A DNA stretch of 64,000 bases, taken from contig NZ_CP040695.2 in the NCBI RefSeq assembly GCF_005954645.2, positions 2,046,001-2,110,000 on the forward strand, in the 5' to 3' direction. The translations under genes were made by a program, and so were the position numbers. Below, piece by piece: positions 16,013 to 24,590 of the stretch. The notes under the pieces were generated by a model. It searched no databases, was not told the DNA's origin, and saw nothing but the letters and a program-made list of their open reading frames with translations. The stretch comes from Nocardioides sp. S-1144. Its GTDB lineage: Bacteria; Actinomycetota; Actinomycetes; Propionibacteriales; Nocardioidaceae. Numbering within the stretch: position 1 is the first letter of the stretch; every line of letters starts with the position of its first letter.

Positions 16013-17947
16013 ATGTCCTCCATCAGTCCCATGGGCGGCGGCGCAGCCTGGCGCTCGCTGCGCACCGACCGCAGCGTCGTCGACAACCGCGTCTCGCGGC
16101 AGACGATCCGCCGCGTCCTCGGCTTCGCGCGCCCGCACCGGCGGCTCATCGCCGTCTTCCTGACCCTGACCGTCGTCGACGCCGCGACCGTGGTGGTCAC
16201 CCCGCTGCTGGTGCAGCGGGTCGTCGACGACGGCATCATCGCCGGTGACCGCGGCGTCGTCCTCGGCGTCGCCCTGGCGATGGCCGGCTTCGCCGTCTTT
16301 AGCGCGGTGCTCTCGGTCTTCGCCGGCTGGTTCTCCTCCCGCATCGGGGAGGGCCTGATCTTCGACCTGCGCACGCGGGTCTTCGCCCACGTGCAGCGCC
16401 AGTCGCTGGCGTTCTTCACCCGCACCCAGACCGGGGCGCTGGTCTCCCGGCTCAACAACGACGTCGTCGGTGCCCAGCGCGCGTTCACCTCGGTGCTGTC
16501 GAGCACGGTCTCGAACTCGATCGCGGTCGTCGTGGTCGGCATCGCGATGCTGGCGCTGAGCTGGCAGGTCACGATCCTGTGCCTGCTCATGTTCCCGGTC
16601 CTGTTCGGCGTCTCGCGGTGGGTCGGTGCCCGCCTCGCCGGCCTCACCCGGCGCCAGATGGACGGCAACGCCGACCTCGGCAACGCCATGACCGAGCGCT
16701 TCAACGTCGGCGGCGCGATGCTGCTCAAGCTCTTCGGCCGCCGCTCCGAGGAGGACACGCTCTTCGGTGAGAAGGCCTCCGTGGTCCGCGACCTCGGCGT
16801 CCGCATCTCGCTCATCACCCGCATCTTCGGCGCCACGATGATGCTCGTCCCCGCCCTGGCGACCGCCCTGGTCTACGGCGTCGGCGGCTACCTGGCCATC
16901 GAGGGCACCCTCACCGTCGGCACGCTGCTCGCCCTGGCGACGCTGCTGCTGCGGCTGCTGGGCCCGCTGCAGGGGCTCTCCAACGTCCGCGTCGACGTGA
17001 TGACCGCGCTGGTCAGCTTCGAGCGGGTCTTCGAGGTGCTCGACCTGCCGTCGCTGATCAAGCAGAAGCACGACGCCGTGGTGCTGCCCCCGACCGCAGG
17101 CCGCCTCGAGTTCGAGCACGTCTCGTTCAGCTACCCGCGCGCCGAGGACGTGTCGCTGGGCTCGCTGGAGAAGGTCGCGCGCAAGGAGTCCCGCGAGCAG
17201 GCCCAGGTGCTCACCGACGTCGGCTTCGTGGCCGAGCCGGGCGAGATGATCGCCCTCGTCGGCCCGTCCGGGGCCGGCAAGACCACCGTGACCCACCTCG
17301 TGGCCCGGCTCTACGACGTCCAGGGCGGCGCGGTCCGCGTCGGCGGGCACGACGTCCGCGACGTCACCCTGCAGTCCCTGGAGGACGTCGTGGGCTACGT
17401 CACCCAGGACGCCCACATGTTCCACGACACCATCGGTGCCAACCTCCGCTACGCGCGGCCGGCGGCGACCGACGAGGAGATCTGGGACGCCCTCGACGCC
17501 GCGCAGGTCGGCCGGCTGGTCCGCTCGCTGCCCGACGGTCTCGACACCGTCGTGGGCGACCGCGGCTACCGGCTCTCCGGCGGCGAGCGGCAGCGGCTCG
17601 CGATCGCCCGGCTGCTGCTGAAGTCGCCCGCGATCGTCGTCCTCGACGAGGCGACGGCCCACCTCGACTCGGAGTCCGAGGCCGCCGTCCAGCGCGCGCT
17701 CGACGCCGCGCTCGAGGGCCGCACGTCCCTGGTCATCGCCCACCGGCTCTCCACGGTCCGCAACGCCGACCAGATCCTGGTGCTCGACGACGGCCGGATC
17801 GTGGAGTTCGGCACCCACACCGACCTGCTCCGCCGGGGCGGGCTGTACGCCGAGCTCTACCGCACCCAGTTCGCCCAGCACGACGAGCGCCCCGACCCGC
17901 GGCACGAGGTGGACGGCGGCGCCGACCTGGTCCCCACCGATGCCTGA
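16013..17947 (+). CDS. ABC transporter, fused permease/ATPase (exporter type)
   Basis: 644 residues: a six-helix type IV exporter domain (about 40-330) followed by an ATPase domain. Walker A GPSGAGKT is near 417, the signature LSGGERQR near 521, Walker B VVLDEATAHLDS follows, and the H-loop is in VIAHRLST. An extra charged segment (about 375-400) is inserted in the first ATPase strand. Half-transporter size, so it should dimerise. GGAGGTGG precedes ATG 16013. Its end overlaps the MFS gene by 8 bases. Drug or lipid export is possible but unproven. Confidence 0.87.
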   Translation: MSSISPMGGGAAWRSLRTDRSVVDNRVSRQTIRRVLGFARPHRRLIAVFLTLTVVDAATVVVTPLLVQRVVDDGIIAGDRGVVLGVALAMAGFAVFSAVLSVFAGWFSSRIGEGLIFDLRTRVFAHVQRQSLAFFTRTQTGALVSRLNNDVVGAQRAFTSVLSSTVSNSIAVVVVGIAMLALSWQVTILCLLMFPVLFGVSRWVGARLAGLTRRQMDGNADLGNAMTERFNVGGAMLLKLFGRRSEEDTLFGEKASVVRDLGVRISLITRIFGATMMLVPALATALVYGVGGYLAIEGTLTVGTLLALATLLLRLLGPLQGLSNVRVDVMTALVSFERVFEVLDLPSLIKQKHDAVVLPPTAGRLEFEHVSFSYPRAEDVSLGSLEKVARKESREQAQVLTDVGFVAEPGEMIALVGPSGAGKTTVTHLVARLYDVQGGAVRVGGHDVRDVTLQSLEDVVGYVTQDAHMFHDTIGANLRYARPAATDEEIWDALDAAQVGRLVRSLPDGLDTVVGDRGYRLSGGERQRLAIARLLLKSPAIVVLDEATAHLDSESEAAVQRALDAALEGRTSLVIAHRLSTVRNADQILVLDDGRIVEFGTHTDLLRRGGLYAELYRTQFAQHDERPDPRHEVDGGADLVPTDA

Positions 17948-19436
17948 CGCCGCCGCACCCACCGCGCCCGGCCTGGCCCTCACCTCGGGCCCGGGCCGGT
18001 GGGTGCTGCTGGCCACGATCCTCGGCTCGGCGCTCGCCGGGATCGACGCGACCGTGGTCAACGTCGCGCTGCCCGCCCTGGGCGACGACCTCGACGCCGA
18101 CTTCGCCGCCCTCCAGTGGACGGTGACCGCCTACGCGCTCACCCTGGCCTCGTTCATCCTGCTGGGCGGCACGCTCGGCGACCGCTTCGGCCGGCGCCGG
18201 GTCTTCGTCGTCGGCGTCGTCTGGTTCGCCCTGGCCTCCCTGGCCTGCGGCCTCGCCCAGGACGTCGGCACGCTGATCGCCGCCCGGGCGGTCCAGGGCG
18301 TCGGCGCCGCGCTGCTGACGCCGGGCAGCCTGGCGATCCTCCAGGTCTCCTTCCGGCCGGCCGACCGCGCCCGGGCGATCGGGGCGTGGTCCGGCCTCGG
18401 CGGGGTGGCCACGGCGATCGGCCCGCTGCTCGGCGGGTGGCTGGTCGACACGGTGTCGTGGCGCTGGGTCTTCCTGGTCAACCTGCCGCTGGCGGTGGTC
18501 GTCGTCTGGCTCGCGGCCCGGCACGTCCCCGAGACCCGCGACCCGGCCGCCGCCGGCACGCCGATCGACTGGACCGGCGGCCTGGTCGGCGCACTCGCGC
18601 TGGCGGGGGCGACCTACGCCCTCATCGAGTCCGGCGGCCGTGCCGCGGTCGTGGCGGGCGTCGTCGGCGCGCTGGCCGCGGTGGCGTTCGTGCTGCGCGA
18701 GCGGCGCGCCCGCTACCCGATCCTGCCGCTGGAGGTGTTCCGCACCGCCCAGTTCAGCGCGGTCAACGCCGTCACGTTCCTCGTCTACGGCGGCTTCGGC
18801 GTGGTGTTCTTCCTGCTCGTCGTGCAGCTGCAGGAGGTCGCCGGGTTCGGCCCGGTGGCCGCCGGCTCCGCGCTGCTGCCCGTCACCGCCCTCATGCTGC
18901 TGCTCTCGTCGCGCTCCGGCGCACTGGCCGCGCGGATCGGTCCCCGCCTGCAGATGAGCCTCGGCCCGCTCGTCGCCGCCGGCGGCCTGCTCCTGCTGTC
19001 GCGGATCGACGCCGACGCCGGCTACCTGGCCGACGTGCTCCCGGGGGTCGTCGTGTTCGGCCTCGGGCTCGCGATCATGGTCGCGCCGCTCACCGCGGCC
19101 GCCCTCGGCGCGGCGCCCGACGAGCACGTCGGCATGGCCTCCGGGGTCAACAACGCCGTCGCCCGCACCGGCGGCCTTATCGCCCTGGCCGCCGTCCCCG
19201 TCCTGGCCGGCGTCACCGACGGGGTCGGCGACGGGTTCGCGCGGGCGCTGTGGATCTCGGCCGGGGTGCTCCTGCTCGCCGGGGTCCTCGCCGCGCTCAC
19301 GGTCCGCAACGACGTCCTCGAGCCCGACGACCCGGCGCCGCCCGACGAGGGCGTGCAGCACCTCCCGCACTGCGCCGTCGGCGGCCCGCCGCTGGCCACC
19401 GCCACCGACGGCGGCGGTCGACCGTGCACGGGCTGA
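17940..19436 (+). CDS. MFS transporter, DHA2 (14-TM) drug-exporter type
   Basis: 498 residues with about 14 hydrophobic helices. Motif A is GTLGDRFGRRRVF in the loop after helix 2, and the antiporter motif C-like GPLLGGWLVD lies in helix 5. A 60-residue hydrophilic tail rich in Pro and Gly ends the protein. Members expel cationic compounds or antibiotics by proton antiport. It overlaps the upstream ABC exporter by 8 bases, so two exporters are co-encoded; a shared substrate is inference. Confidence 0.85.
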   Translation: MPDAAAPTAPGLALTSGPGRWVLLATILGSALAGIDATVVNVALPALGDDLDADFAALQWTVTAYALTLASFILLGGTLGDRFGRRRVFVVGVVWFALASLACGLAQDVGTLIAARAVQGVGAALLTPGSLAILQVSFRPADRARAIGAWSGLGGVATAIGPLLGGWLVDTVSWRWVFLVNLPLAVVVVWLAARHVPETRDPAAAGTPIDWTGGLVGALALAGATYALIESGGRAAVVAGVVGALAAVAFVLRERRARYPILPLEVFRTAQFSAVNAVTFLVYGGFGVVFFLLVVQLQEVAGFGPVAAGSALLPVTALMLLLSSRSGALAARIGPRLQMSLGPLVAAGGLLLLSRIDADAGYLADVLPGVVVFGLGLAIMVAPLTAAALGAAPDEHVGMASGVNNAVARTGGLIALAAVPVLAGVTDGVGDGFARALWISAGVLLLAGVLAALTVRNDVLEPDDPAPPDEGVQHLPHCAVGGPPLATATDGGGRPCTG

Positions 19437-19441
19437 CTCCG

Positions 19442-19447
19442 TAGGTT
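19442..19447 (+). promoter_or_regulatory. -10 hexamer for leaderless SDR gene
   Basis: TAGGTT ends six bases before ATG 19454. Confidence 0.4.
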
Positions 19448-19453
19448 GGCGTC

Positions 19454-20212
19454 ATGGACCTCGGACTGACCGACCGCGTGTACGTCGTCACCGGGGGCGC
19501 CCGCGGGCTCGGGCGGGCCACGGCCGACGTCCTGGTCGCCGAGGGCGCGCGCGTGGTGCTGTCGGGCCGCTCGGCCGAGACGTTGGACGCCGCCCGGGAG
19601 CGCCTCGGCGCCGACGCCGTCGCCACGGTCGTGGCCGACAACGCCGACCCCGACACGCCGGCCCGCCTGGCGGCGTCCGCCCGCGACGCCTGGGGGCGGC
19701 TCGACGGCGCCCTGGTCTCCGTCGGCGGCCCGCCGAGGGGGCCGGTTACCGACGTCACCGACGACCAGTGGCGCACGGCGTTCGAGTCGGTCTTCCTCGG
19801 CGCCGTCCGGCTGGGCCGCGAGCTCGCCACCGAGCTGGGCGAGAGCGGGTCGCTGGCCTTCGTGCTCTCCTCGAGCGTCCGCTCACCGCTGCCCGACATG
19901 GCTCTCTCGAACGGGCTACGACCGGGACTGGCCATGGTCGCCAAGACCCTCGCCGACGAGGTCGGACCGCGCGGCGTCCGGGTCAACGGGCTCCTGCCCG
20001 GCCGGGTCGGCACCGAGCGGGTCGCGGAGCTGGACGCCGCCTCCGGCGACGCCGACGCGGCCCGCGCGGCCGCCCTGCGGACGATCCCGCTGGGCCGCTA
20101 CGGCGAGCCGGCGGAGTTCGGCCGGGCGGCGGCGTTCCTGCTGTCGCCGGCGGCGTCGTTCGTGTCCGGCGTCATGCTGCCCGTCGACGGCGGCATGCTG
20201 CGCGCGCTCTGA
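19454..20212 (+). CDS. Short-chain dehydrogenase/reductase
   Basis: 252 residues. Cofactor motif TGGARGLGRAT near residue 14. The catalytic region is unusual: after the Ser triplet (LSSSVRSP) the residues expected to give Tyr-x3-Lys read MALSNGLRPGLAMVAK, with no Tyr at the expected place. This is seen in a subgroup of SDRs that share the Rossmann fold but use a different or no Tyr. The C-terminal PVDGGML is typical. Its last 115 bases overlap the SURF1 gene on the other strand. Confidence 0.78.
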   Translation: MDLGLTDRVYVVTGGARGLGRATADVLVAEGARVVLSGRSAETLDAARERLGADAVATVVADNADPDTPARLAASARDAWGRLDGALVSVGGPPRGPVTDVTDDQWRTAFESVFLGAVRLGRELATELGESGSLAFVLSSSVRSPLPDMALSNGLRPGLAMVAKTLADEVGPRGVRVNGLLPGRVGTERVAELDAASGDADAARAAALRTIPLGRYGEPAEFGRAAAFLLSPAASFVSGVMLPVDGGMLRAL

Positions 20213-21024
20213 GCGACGGCGTCGCGGCGCTGCGACCCGGCCGGGACGTTGGTCCGCCGGGGTCGGGGCTCACGGTGCGGCCGCTCGCCGCGGGGACCGC
20301 GCCGGTGCTCGTCGTAGGCCAGGTAGCCGAACCCGAACAGCGCCAGGACGCCGAAGAACCACCACTGGAGGCCGTAGAAGAAGTGCGGACCGTTGTCGAG
20401 CTCGGGCAGCTCGGTCTGCTCCAGCGTCGTGGCGGCCGGCGGGTCCTCCGAGCGGAGGTTCACGAAACCGCCGTACACGTCGCGCGAGAGCGCCGCGCCG
20501 ATCCGCTCGCTGTTGATGGCCCGCGTGGACTGGTCCTCCACGGCGATGCTGTCTCCGGTGCCGTCGACGCGCGCCCACCCGGTGATGGTGACCTCGCCGG
20601 ACGGCGGCGCAGGGACGTCGTCGGGGGAGGCGGTGCCGCGGTTCTCGGTGGCCAGCCAGCCGCGGTTGACCACGACGGCGGTGCCGCCGGCGGTCACGAG
20701 CGGCACGACGACGTCGACGCCGGCCTGCCCGTCGCGGGTGCGGTAGCGCACGATCACGGTGTCGTCGACGTCGTAGGTCCCCGTCGCGGTGACCACGCGC
20801 CACTCCTCGTCGCGCGGGAGGTCGCCGCCCGGCGGGGCCAGGACGTCCTCGACGGGCGTCGGGTCCTGGTCCTCGTTGGCCCGCACGGCGGCGTTGCGGT
20901 CCTTGCGGTCCTCGAGGCGCCCGAACTGCCACTCACCGAGCCACCACGCGAAGGTGGAGAGCAGCACCACGGTCAGCCCGAACAGCAGCCAGCGGCGGCT
21001 CAGGAGGAAGCGGTACGAGTGCAC
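20098..21024 (-). CDS. SURF1-family cytochrome oxidase assembly protein
   Basis: 308 residues with the SURF1 topology: a transmembrane helix near the N-terminus (about 11-31), a periplasmic domain including VVNRGWLA, and a second helix (about 215-235, in HFFYGLQWWFFGVLALFGFGYLAY). SURF1 assists heme insertion in cytochrome c oxidase. After the second helix the frame continues 70 residues as a basic, Pro-rich tail that is antisense to the end of the SDR gene, longer than usual for the family. GTG start with TAGATT six bases upstream, so probably leaderless. Confidence 0.83.
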   Translation of the reverse strand: MHSYRFLLSRRWLLFGLTVVLLSTFAWWLGEWQFGRLEDRKDRNAAVRANEDQDPTPVEDVLAPPGGDLPRDEEWRVVTATGTYDVDDTVIVRYRTRDGQAGVDVVVPLVTAGGTAVVVNRGWLATENRGTASPDDVPAPPSGEVTITGWARVDGTGDSIAVEDQSTRAINSERIGAALSRDVYGGFVNLRSEDPPAATTLEQTELPELDNGPHFFYGLQWWFFGVLALFGFGYLAYDEHRRGPRGERPHREPRPRRTNVPAGSQRRDAVAQSARSMPPSTGSMTPDTNDAAGDSRNAAARPNSAGSP

Positions 21025-21030
21025 CCTCGA

Positions 21031-21036
21031 AATCTA
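21031..21036 (-). promoter_or_regulatory. -10 hexamer for leaderless SURF1 gene
   Basis: Minus-strand TAGATT ends six bases before GTG 21024. It lies 12 bases from the opposing moaA -10, so the two promoters are tightly packed in a 36-base gap. Confidence 0.4.
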
Positions 21037-21048
21037 CCGAGGCGTGCG

Positions 21049-21054
21049 TAGGCT
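21049..21054 (+). promoter_or_regulatory. -10 hexamer for leaderless moaA
   Basis: TAGGCT ends six bases before ATG 21061. Confidence 0.42.
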
Positions 21055-21060
21055 GGCCGC

Positions 21061-22077
21061 ATGCAGGTCATCGCTCCCACCGTGCTCCCGGTCACCCCGC
21101 TGGCCGACGGCTACGGTCGGGTCGCCACCGACCTCCGGGTCTCGCTCACCGACAAGTGCAACCTGCGCTGCACCTACTGCATGCCGGCCGAGGGTCTGGA
21201 CTGGATGGCCAGCGACCAGCAGCTCACCGACGACGAGGTCGTCCGGCTGGTCACGGTGGCCGTCGAGCGGCTCGGGGTCCGGGAGGTCCGGTTCACCGGT
21301 GGCGAGCCCCTGGTGCGCCGCGGCCTGGTCGACATCGTGGCCCGCACCCACGCGCTCGGCGTCGAGACGTCGCTGACCACCAACGGTCTCGGCCTGGCCC
21401 GCACCGCGCCGGCCCTCGCCGCCGCGGGGCTCGACCGCGTCAACGTCAGCCTCGACACGGTGCGCGCCGAGACCTTCCACACCATCACCCGGCGCGACCG
21501 GCTGCACGACGTCGTCGCCGGCCTCCAGGGCGCGGCCGACGCCGGGCTCGGCCCGGTCAAGGTCAACGCCGTGCTGATGCGCGGGGTCAACGACGACCAG
21601 GCCGGCGAGCTGCTGGCCTGGTGCGTCGAGCGCGGCTACGAGCTGCGCTTCATCGAGCAGATGCCGCTCGACGCCCAGCACGGCTGGTCGCGCGACGGGA
21701 TGGTCACCGCCGACGAGATCCTGGCGACCCTCGAGCAGTCCTTCGTGCTGACCCCCGACGGCGAGCCGCGGGGGAGCGCACCCGCCGAGCGGTTCCTCGT
21801 CGACGGCGGCCCGGCCACCGTCGGCGTCATCGCCTCGGTCACCCGCCCGTTCTGCGGCGACTGCGACCGCGTCCGGCTCACCGCCGACGGTCAGGTCCGC
21901 ACCTGCCTGTTCGCCCGTGAGGAGTCCGACCTGCGCGGGGCGCTGCGCGCCGGCGCACCCGACGACGAGCTCGCCCGCCGCTGGGTCACCGCGATGCGCG
22001 GCAAGCTCGCCGGCCACGGGATCGACGACCCGTCGTTCCTGCAGCCGCAGCGGCCGATGTCAGCGATCGGCGGCTGA
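21061..22077 (+). CDS. moaA: MoaA, GTP 3',8-cyclase
   Basis: 338 residues, radical-SAM enzyme for the first step of molybdenum cofactor synthesis. The N-terminal [4Fe-4S] cysteines are Cys33, Cys37 and Cys40 (in KCNLRCTYC). The C-terminal cluster that binds GTP uses about Cys265, Cys268 and Cys282 (in CGDC and VRTC). The RFTGGEPL SAM motif is intact, and the protein ends in the conserved Gly-Gly. The last 18 bases overlap a small gene on the other strand. No other moa genes are in the window. Confidence 0.95.
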   Translation: MQVIAPTVLPVTPLADGYGRVATDLRVSLTDKCNLRCTYCMPAEGLDWMASDQQLTDDEVVRLVTVAVERLGVREVRFTGGEPLVRRGLVDIVARTHALGVETSLTTNGLGLARTAPALAAAGLDRVNVSLDTVRAETFHTITRRDRLHDVVAGLQGAADAGLGPVKVNAVLMRGVNDDQAGELLAWCVERGYELRFIEQMPLDAQHGWSRDGMVTADEILATLEQSFVLTPDGEPRGSAPAERFLVDGGPATVGVIASVTRPFCGDCDRVRLTADGQVRTCLFAREESDLRGALRAGAPDDELARRWVTAMRGKLAGHGIDDPSFLQPQRPMSAIGG

Positions 22078-22296
22078 CGGGTCCTGGCTCGCGCCCGACT
22101 CGGACCCGAGCACGTGCGGCACGGTGTCCTTGAGGAAGCCGCGCGCGCCGAGGAACTGCTCGAGGGAGCCGCGGTGGTCGTCGCAGGCCAGCCAGGTCTT
22201 GCGCCGCTCCGGGGTGTGCAGCTTGGGATTGTTCCACAACAGCTGCCAGGTCGCCGGCGCGCGGCAGCCCTTGGCCGAGCACGTGTCGGGCTCCAC
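22060..22296 (-). CDS. Small conserved Cys-rich actinobacterial protein
   Basis: 78 residues starting at GTG 22296, directly after the stop of the DUF3099 gene. Residues 6-11 (CSAKGC) and a later CDDH form a Cys2-CysHis set that could bind zinc. The rest is hydrophilic with an aromatic WQLLWNNP patch. I recall this type as widespread and uncharacterised in actinobacteria. Probably in an operon with the DUF3099 gene; function unknown. Confidence 0.65.
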   Translation of the reverse strand: MEPDTCSAKGCRAPATWQLLWNNPKLHTPERRKTWLACDDHRGSLEQFLGARGFLKDTVPHVLGSESGASQDPSAADR

Positions 22297-22623
22297 TCAG
22301 AGCTCCCGGTCGCGGCGGGTGGAGGCGCCGAGCTCGGGGCGGGTGAAGTCGCCCTCGCGCAGCCGGAAGCCGTCGGAGAGGTTGGCGGCGGCGTTGGCCA
22401 TCACGACCGCGATGTAGGGGAGCACGATCGCCCCGGCCACCAGGATCGGCCACAGCCAGTCGACGCCCGAGAGCGAGGCGATCACCGCCCCCACGAAGCA
22501 GAGCGTGCGCAGGCTCATCGAGAGCAGGTAGCGCTTCTGTCGGGAGCGGATCTCGGCGGCGCGGCTTCCCGCCGCGGTGGTGATGCGGACGGTGTCGTCG
22601 GTGCCTGCCCGGGTGCGAGCCAT
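22297..22623 (-). CDS. DUF3099 membrane protein
   Basis: 108 residues. The N-terminal RITTAAGSRAAEIRSRQKRYLLSM matches the DUF3099 opening; two hydrophobic helices (about 38-55 and 58-78) follow, then a short polar tail. Small two-helix inner-membrane protein of actinobacteria, function unknown. Leaderless start: minus-strand TAGGCT (22630-22635) ends six bases before the ATG. Confidence 0.75.
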   Translation of the reverse strand: MARTRAGTDDTVRITTAAGSRAAEIRSRQKRYLLSMSLRTLCFVGAVIASLSGVDWLWPILVAGAIVLPYIAVVMANAAANLSDGFRLREGDFTRPELGASTRRDREL

Positions 22624-22629
22624 GTCTCG

Positions 22630-22635
22630 AGCCTA
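22630..22635 (-). promoter_or_regulatory. -10 hexamer for leaderless DUF3099 gene
   Basis: Minus-strand TAGGCT, six bases before ATG 22623. Confidence 0.42.
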
Positions 22636-22686
22636 CGTCGCGCGGGCACGCGCGCGGACACCCCTGGGGTGACGGGTCCGGAGCAC

Positions 22687-22692
22687 TAGAGT
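22687..22692 (+). promoter_or_regulatory. -10 hexamer for leaderless dodecin gene
   Basis: TAGAGT ends seven bases before ATG 22700. Confidence 0.42.
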
Positions 22693-22699
22693 CGCCTCC

Positions 22700-22915
22700 A
22701 TGACGAACCGCACCTACCGCCTGACCGAGATCGTCGGCACGTCCCCCGAGGGCATCGAGGAGGCCATCTCCAACGGCATCGAGCGCGCCAGCCAGACCCT
22801 GCGCCACCTCGACTGGTTCGAGGTCACCCAGGTCCGCGGCCAGATCAAGGACGGCACCGTGGAGCACTACCAGGTGGGCCTCAAGCTCGGCTTCCGGCTC
22901 GAGGACGACGAGTAG
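22700..22915 (+). CDS. Dodecin, flavin/CoA-storage protein
   Basis: 71 residues, the usual length for dodecins. The fold starts with a YRLTEIVGTS strand, a long helix, and the strand carrying Trp39 (in LDWFEV), the residue that stacks on flavin isoalloxazine rings in the dodecamer. The Gln in GQIKDG that contacts flavin is present. Cytosolic flavin buffer. Stand-alone gene between two short intergenic gaps. Confidence 0.9.
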   Translation: MTNRTYRLTEIVGTSPEGIEEAISNGIERASQTLRHLDWFEVTQVRGQIKDGTVEHYQVGLKLGFRLEDDE

Positions 22916-22956
22916 ACGCCCCGGCGGCCGCTTTTCTCCTACCTACGGGTAATCGA

Positions 22957-22962
22957 TAGCGT
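22957..22962 (+). promoter_or_regulatory. -10 hexamer for leaderless fabG
   Basis: TAGCGT ends six bases before GTG 22969. The same hexamer in the same GATAGCGTC context precedes the Mur-ligase gene at 24591. Confidence 0.42.
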
Positions 22963-22968
22963 CCGAGG

Positions 22969-23706
22969 GTGAGCCACACCGAGGCGGAGCCCGCCGAGCA
23001 CCCACCGCGCGTCGTCCTGGTCACCGGCGGGAACCGCGGCATCGGCCGCGCCATCGCCGAGGCCTTCGTCGCCCAGGGCGACAAGGTCGCCGTCACCACG
23101 CGCAGCGGCGGCGCACCCGAGGGTGCGCTCGACGTCACCTGCGACGTCACCGACCCGGCGGCGGTGGAGGCGGCGTTCAAGACGATCGAGGCCGAGCTCG
23201 GCCCGGTCGAGGTGCTGGTCGCCAACGCCGGCATCACCGCCGACACCCTGGTGCTGCGGATGTCGGAGGAGGACTGGTCGAGCGTCATCGACACCAACCT
23301 CACCGGCTCCTTCCGGCTCGCCAAGCGCGCCGCGAAGGGGATGCTGCGGCTGCGCCGCGGCCGGATCATCTTCATCTCCTCGGTCGTGGGCCTCCTCGGC
23401 TCGCCCGGGCAGGTCAACTACGCGGCGTCCAAGGCGGGGCTCGTCGGCATGGCCCGCTCGCTGGCGCGCGAGCTCGGCTCGCGCTCGATCACCGCGAACG
23501 TGGTGGCGCCGGGCTTCGTGGCCACCGACATGACCGACGTCCTCACCGACGAGCAGAAGGCAGCGATCAAGACGCAGGTGCCGCTCGGCCGCTACGCCGA
23601 CCCGGCCGAGGTGGCCGCGGCGGTGACCTGGCTGGCCGGCGACGGCGCGGCGTACGTGACCGGGGCGGTCATCCCCGTCGACGGCGGACTAGGAATGGGG
23701 CACTGA
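22969..23706 (+). CDS. fabG: FabG (MabA-like), 3-oxoacyl-ACP reductase
   Basis: 245 residues, SDR fold. TGGNRGIGRAIAEAF (about 19-33) binds NADPH; the NAG motif, catalytic Ser in SSVVGLLG, and Tyr/Lys in NYAASKAG are intact; it ends in PVDGGLGMGH. Immediate coupling to a fabI-like gene (TGATG overlap) mirrors the mabA-inhA pair of mycobacteria, so it is most likely the FAS-II ketoreductase and not a general SDR. Leaderless GTG start. Confidence 0.9.
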   Translation: MSHTEAEPAEHPPRVVLVTGGNRGIGRAIAEAFVAQGDKVAVTTRSGGAPEGALDVTCDVTDPAAVEAAFKTIEAELGPVEVLVANAGITADTLVLRMSEEDWSSVIDTNLTGSFRLAKRAAKGMLRLRRGRIIFISSVVGLLGSPGQVNYAASKAGLVGMARSLARELGSRSITANVVAPGFVATDMTDVLTDEQKAAIKTQVPLGRYADPAEVAAAVTWLAGDGAAYVTGAVIPVDGGLGMGH

Positions 23707-24509
23707 TGGACACGACGAGCTCAGCCACCGGCGGGATCCTCGCCGGCAAGACGATCCTGGTCGCGGGCGTGACGATGGACTCCTCCATCGGTTTCGCCAC
23801 CGCGAAGGTCGCGCAGGAGCAGGGCGCCACGGTGCTCATCTCCAACTTCGGGCGCGCGCTGGGCATCACCCGGCGGATCGCGAAGCGACTCCCGGAGACC
23901 CCGCCCGTCCTCGAGCTCGACGTCACCGACGACGACCACCTGGCCGGTCTCGCCGACCAGGTGCGCGAGCACCTGGGCGCCGACGCCCACCTCGACGGCG
24001 TCGTCCACTCGATCGCCTACGGCAACCCCGAGACGCTGCTCGGCGGCAAGTTCCTCGGCGGGCCGTGGTCCGACGTCGCCCAGGCCGTCCAGGTCTCGGC
24101 GTACTCGCTGAAGGCGCTCGCGATGGCCGCCAAGCCGCTGATGTCGGAGGGCGGCTCGGTGGTCGGGCTCACCTTCGACGCGACGGTCTCCTGGCCCGCC
24201 TACGACTGGATGGGCGTCGCGAAGGCCGCCCTCGAGTCGACGTCGCGCTACCTCGCCCGCGACCTCGGTGCCGAGGGCATCCGGGTCAACCTCGTCTCGG
24301 CCGGCCCGCTCAAGACCCTCGCCGCCAAGGCGATCCCCGGGTTCGAGGACCTCGAGGAGCTGTGGGCCACCCGCGCCCCCCTCGGCTGGGACAACACCGA
24401 CCACGTGCCCACCGCCAAGGCGGTGTGCGCGCTGCTCTCCGACCTCTTCCCGGCCACGACCGGCGAGATCGTCCACGTCGACGGCGGGTTCCACGCCACC
24501 GGCGCCTGA
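23706..24509 (+). CDS. fabI: FabI (InhA-like), NADH enoyl-ACP reductase
   Basis: 267 residues. InhA-like landmarks are TMDSSIGFATAKVAQEQGA near the N-terminus, the catalytic region YDWMGVAKAALES with Tyr and Lys, and LLSDLFPATTGEIVHVDGG at the end. It completes each fatty acid elongation cycle in FAS-II. The ATG shares one base with the fabG stop. The substrate-binding loop is shorter than in M. tuberculosis InhA, suggesting ordinary chain lengths; that is inference. Confidence 0.92.
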   Translation: MDTTSSATGGILAGKTILVAGVTMDSSIGFATAKVAQEQGATVLISNFGRALGITRRIAKRLPETPPVLELDVTDDDHLAGLADQVREHLGADAHLDGVVHSIAYGNPETLLGGKFLGGPWSDVAQAVQVSAYSLKALAMAAKPLMSEGGSVVGLTFDATVSWPAYDWMGVAKAALESTSRYLARDLGAEGIRVNLVSAGPLKTLAAKAIPGFEDLEELWATRAPLGWDNTDHVPTAKAVCALLSDLFPATTGEIVHVDGGFHATGA

Positions 24510-24515
24510 CCGCCT

Positions 24516-24554
24516 GGTCCCCGGCCCCCGGCCACCCGCCGGGTCGGGGGGACC
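24516..24554 (+). terminator. GC hairpin after fabI
   Basis: GGTCCCC (24516-24522) pairs with GGGGACC (24548-24554); the inner region can pair further (CCGGC with GCCGG). There is no U-tract. It lies between the fabI stop and the leaderless promoter of the Mur-ligase gene. Confidence 0.35.
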
Positions 24555-24577
24555 GGGGCGGTGGGCCGCGGGTTCGA

Positions 24578-24583
24578 TAGCGT
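24578..24583 (+). promoter_or_regulatory. -10 hexamer for leaderless Mur-ligase gene
   Basis: TAGCGT ends seven bases before GTG 24591; this supports GTG 24591 over the ATG at 24561. Confidence 0.42.
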
Positions 24584-24590
24584 CGGCCCG

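Noticed and set aside
17733..19370. Long antisense frame under the MFS gene
   Set aside because: Composition is extreme (Gly, Arg, Glu, Asp) and no start signals; the sense frame is a clear 14-helix transporter.
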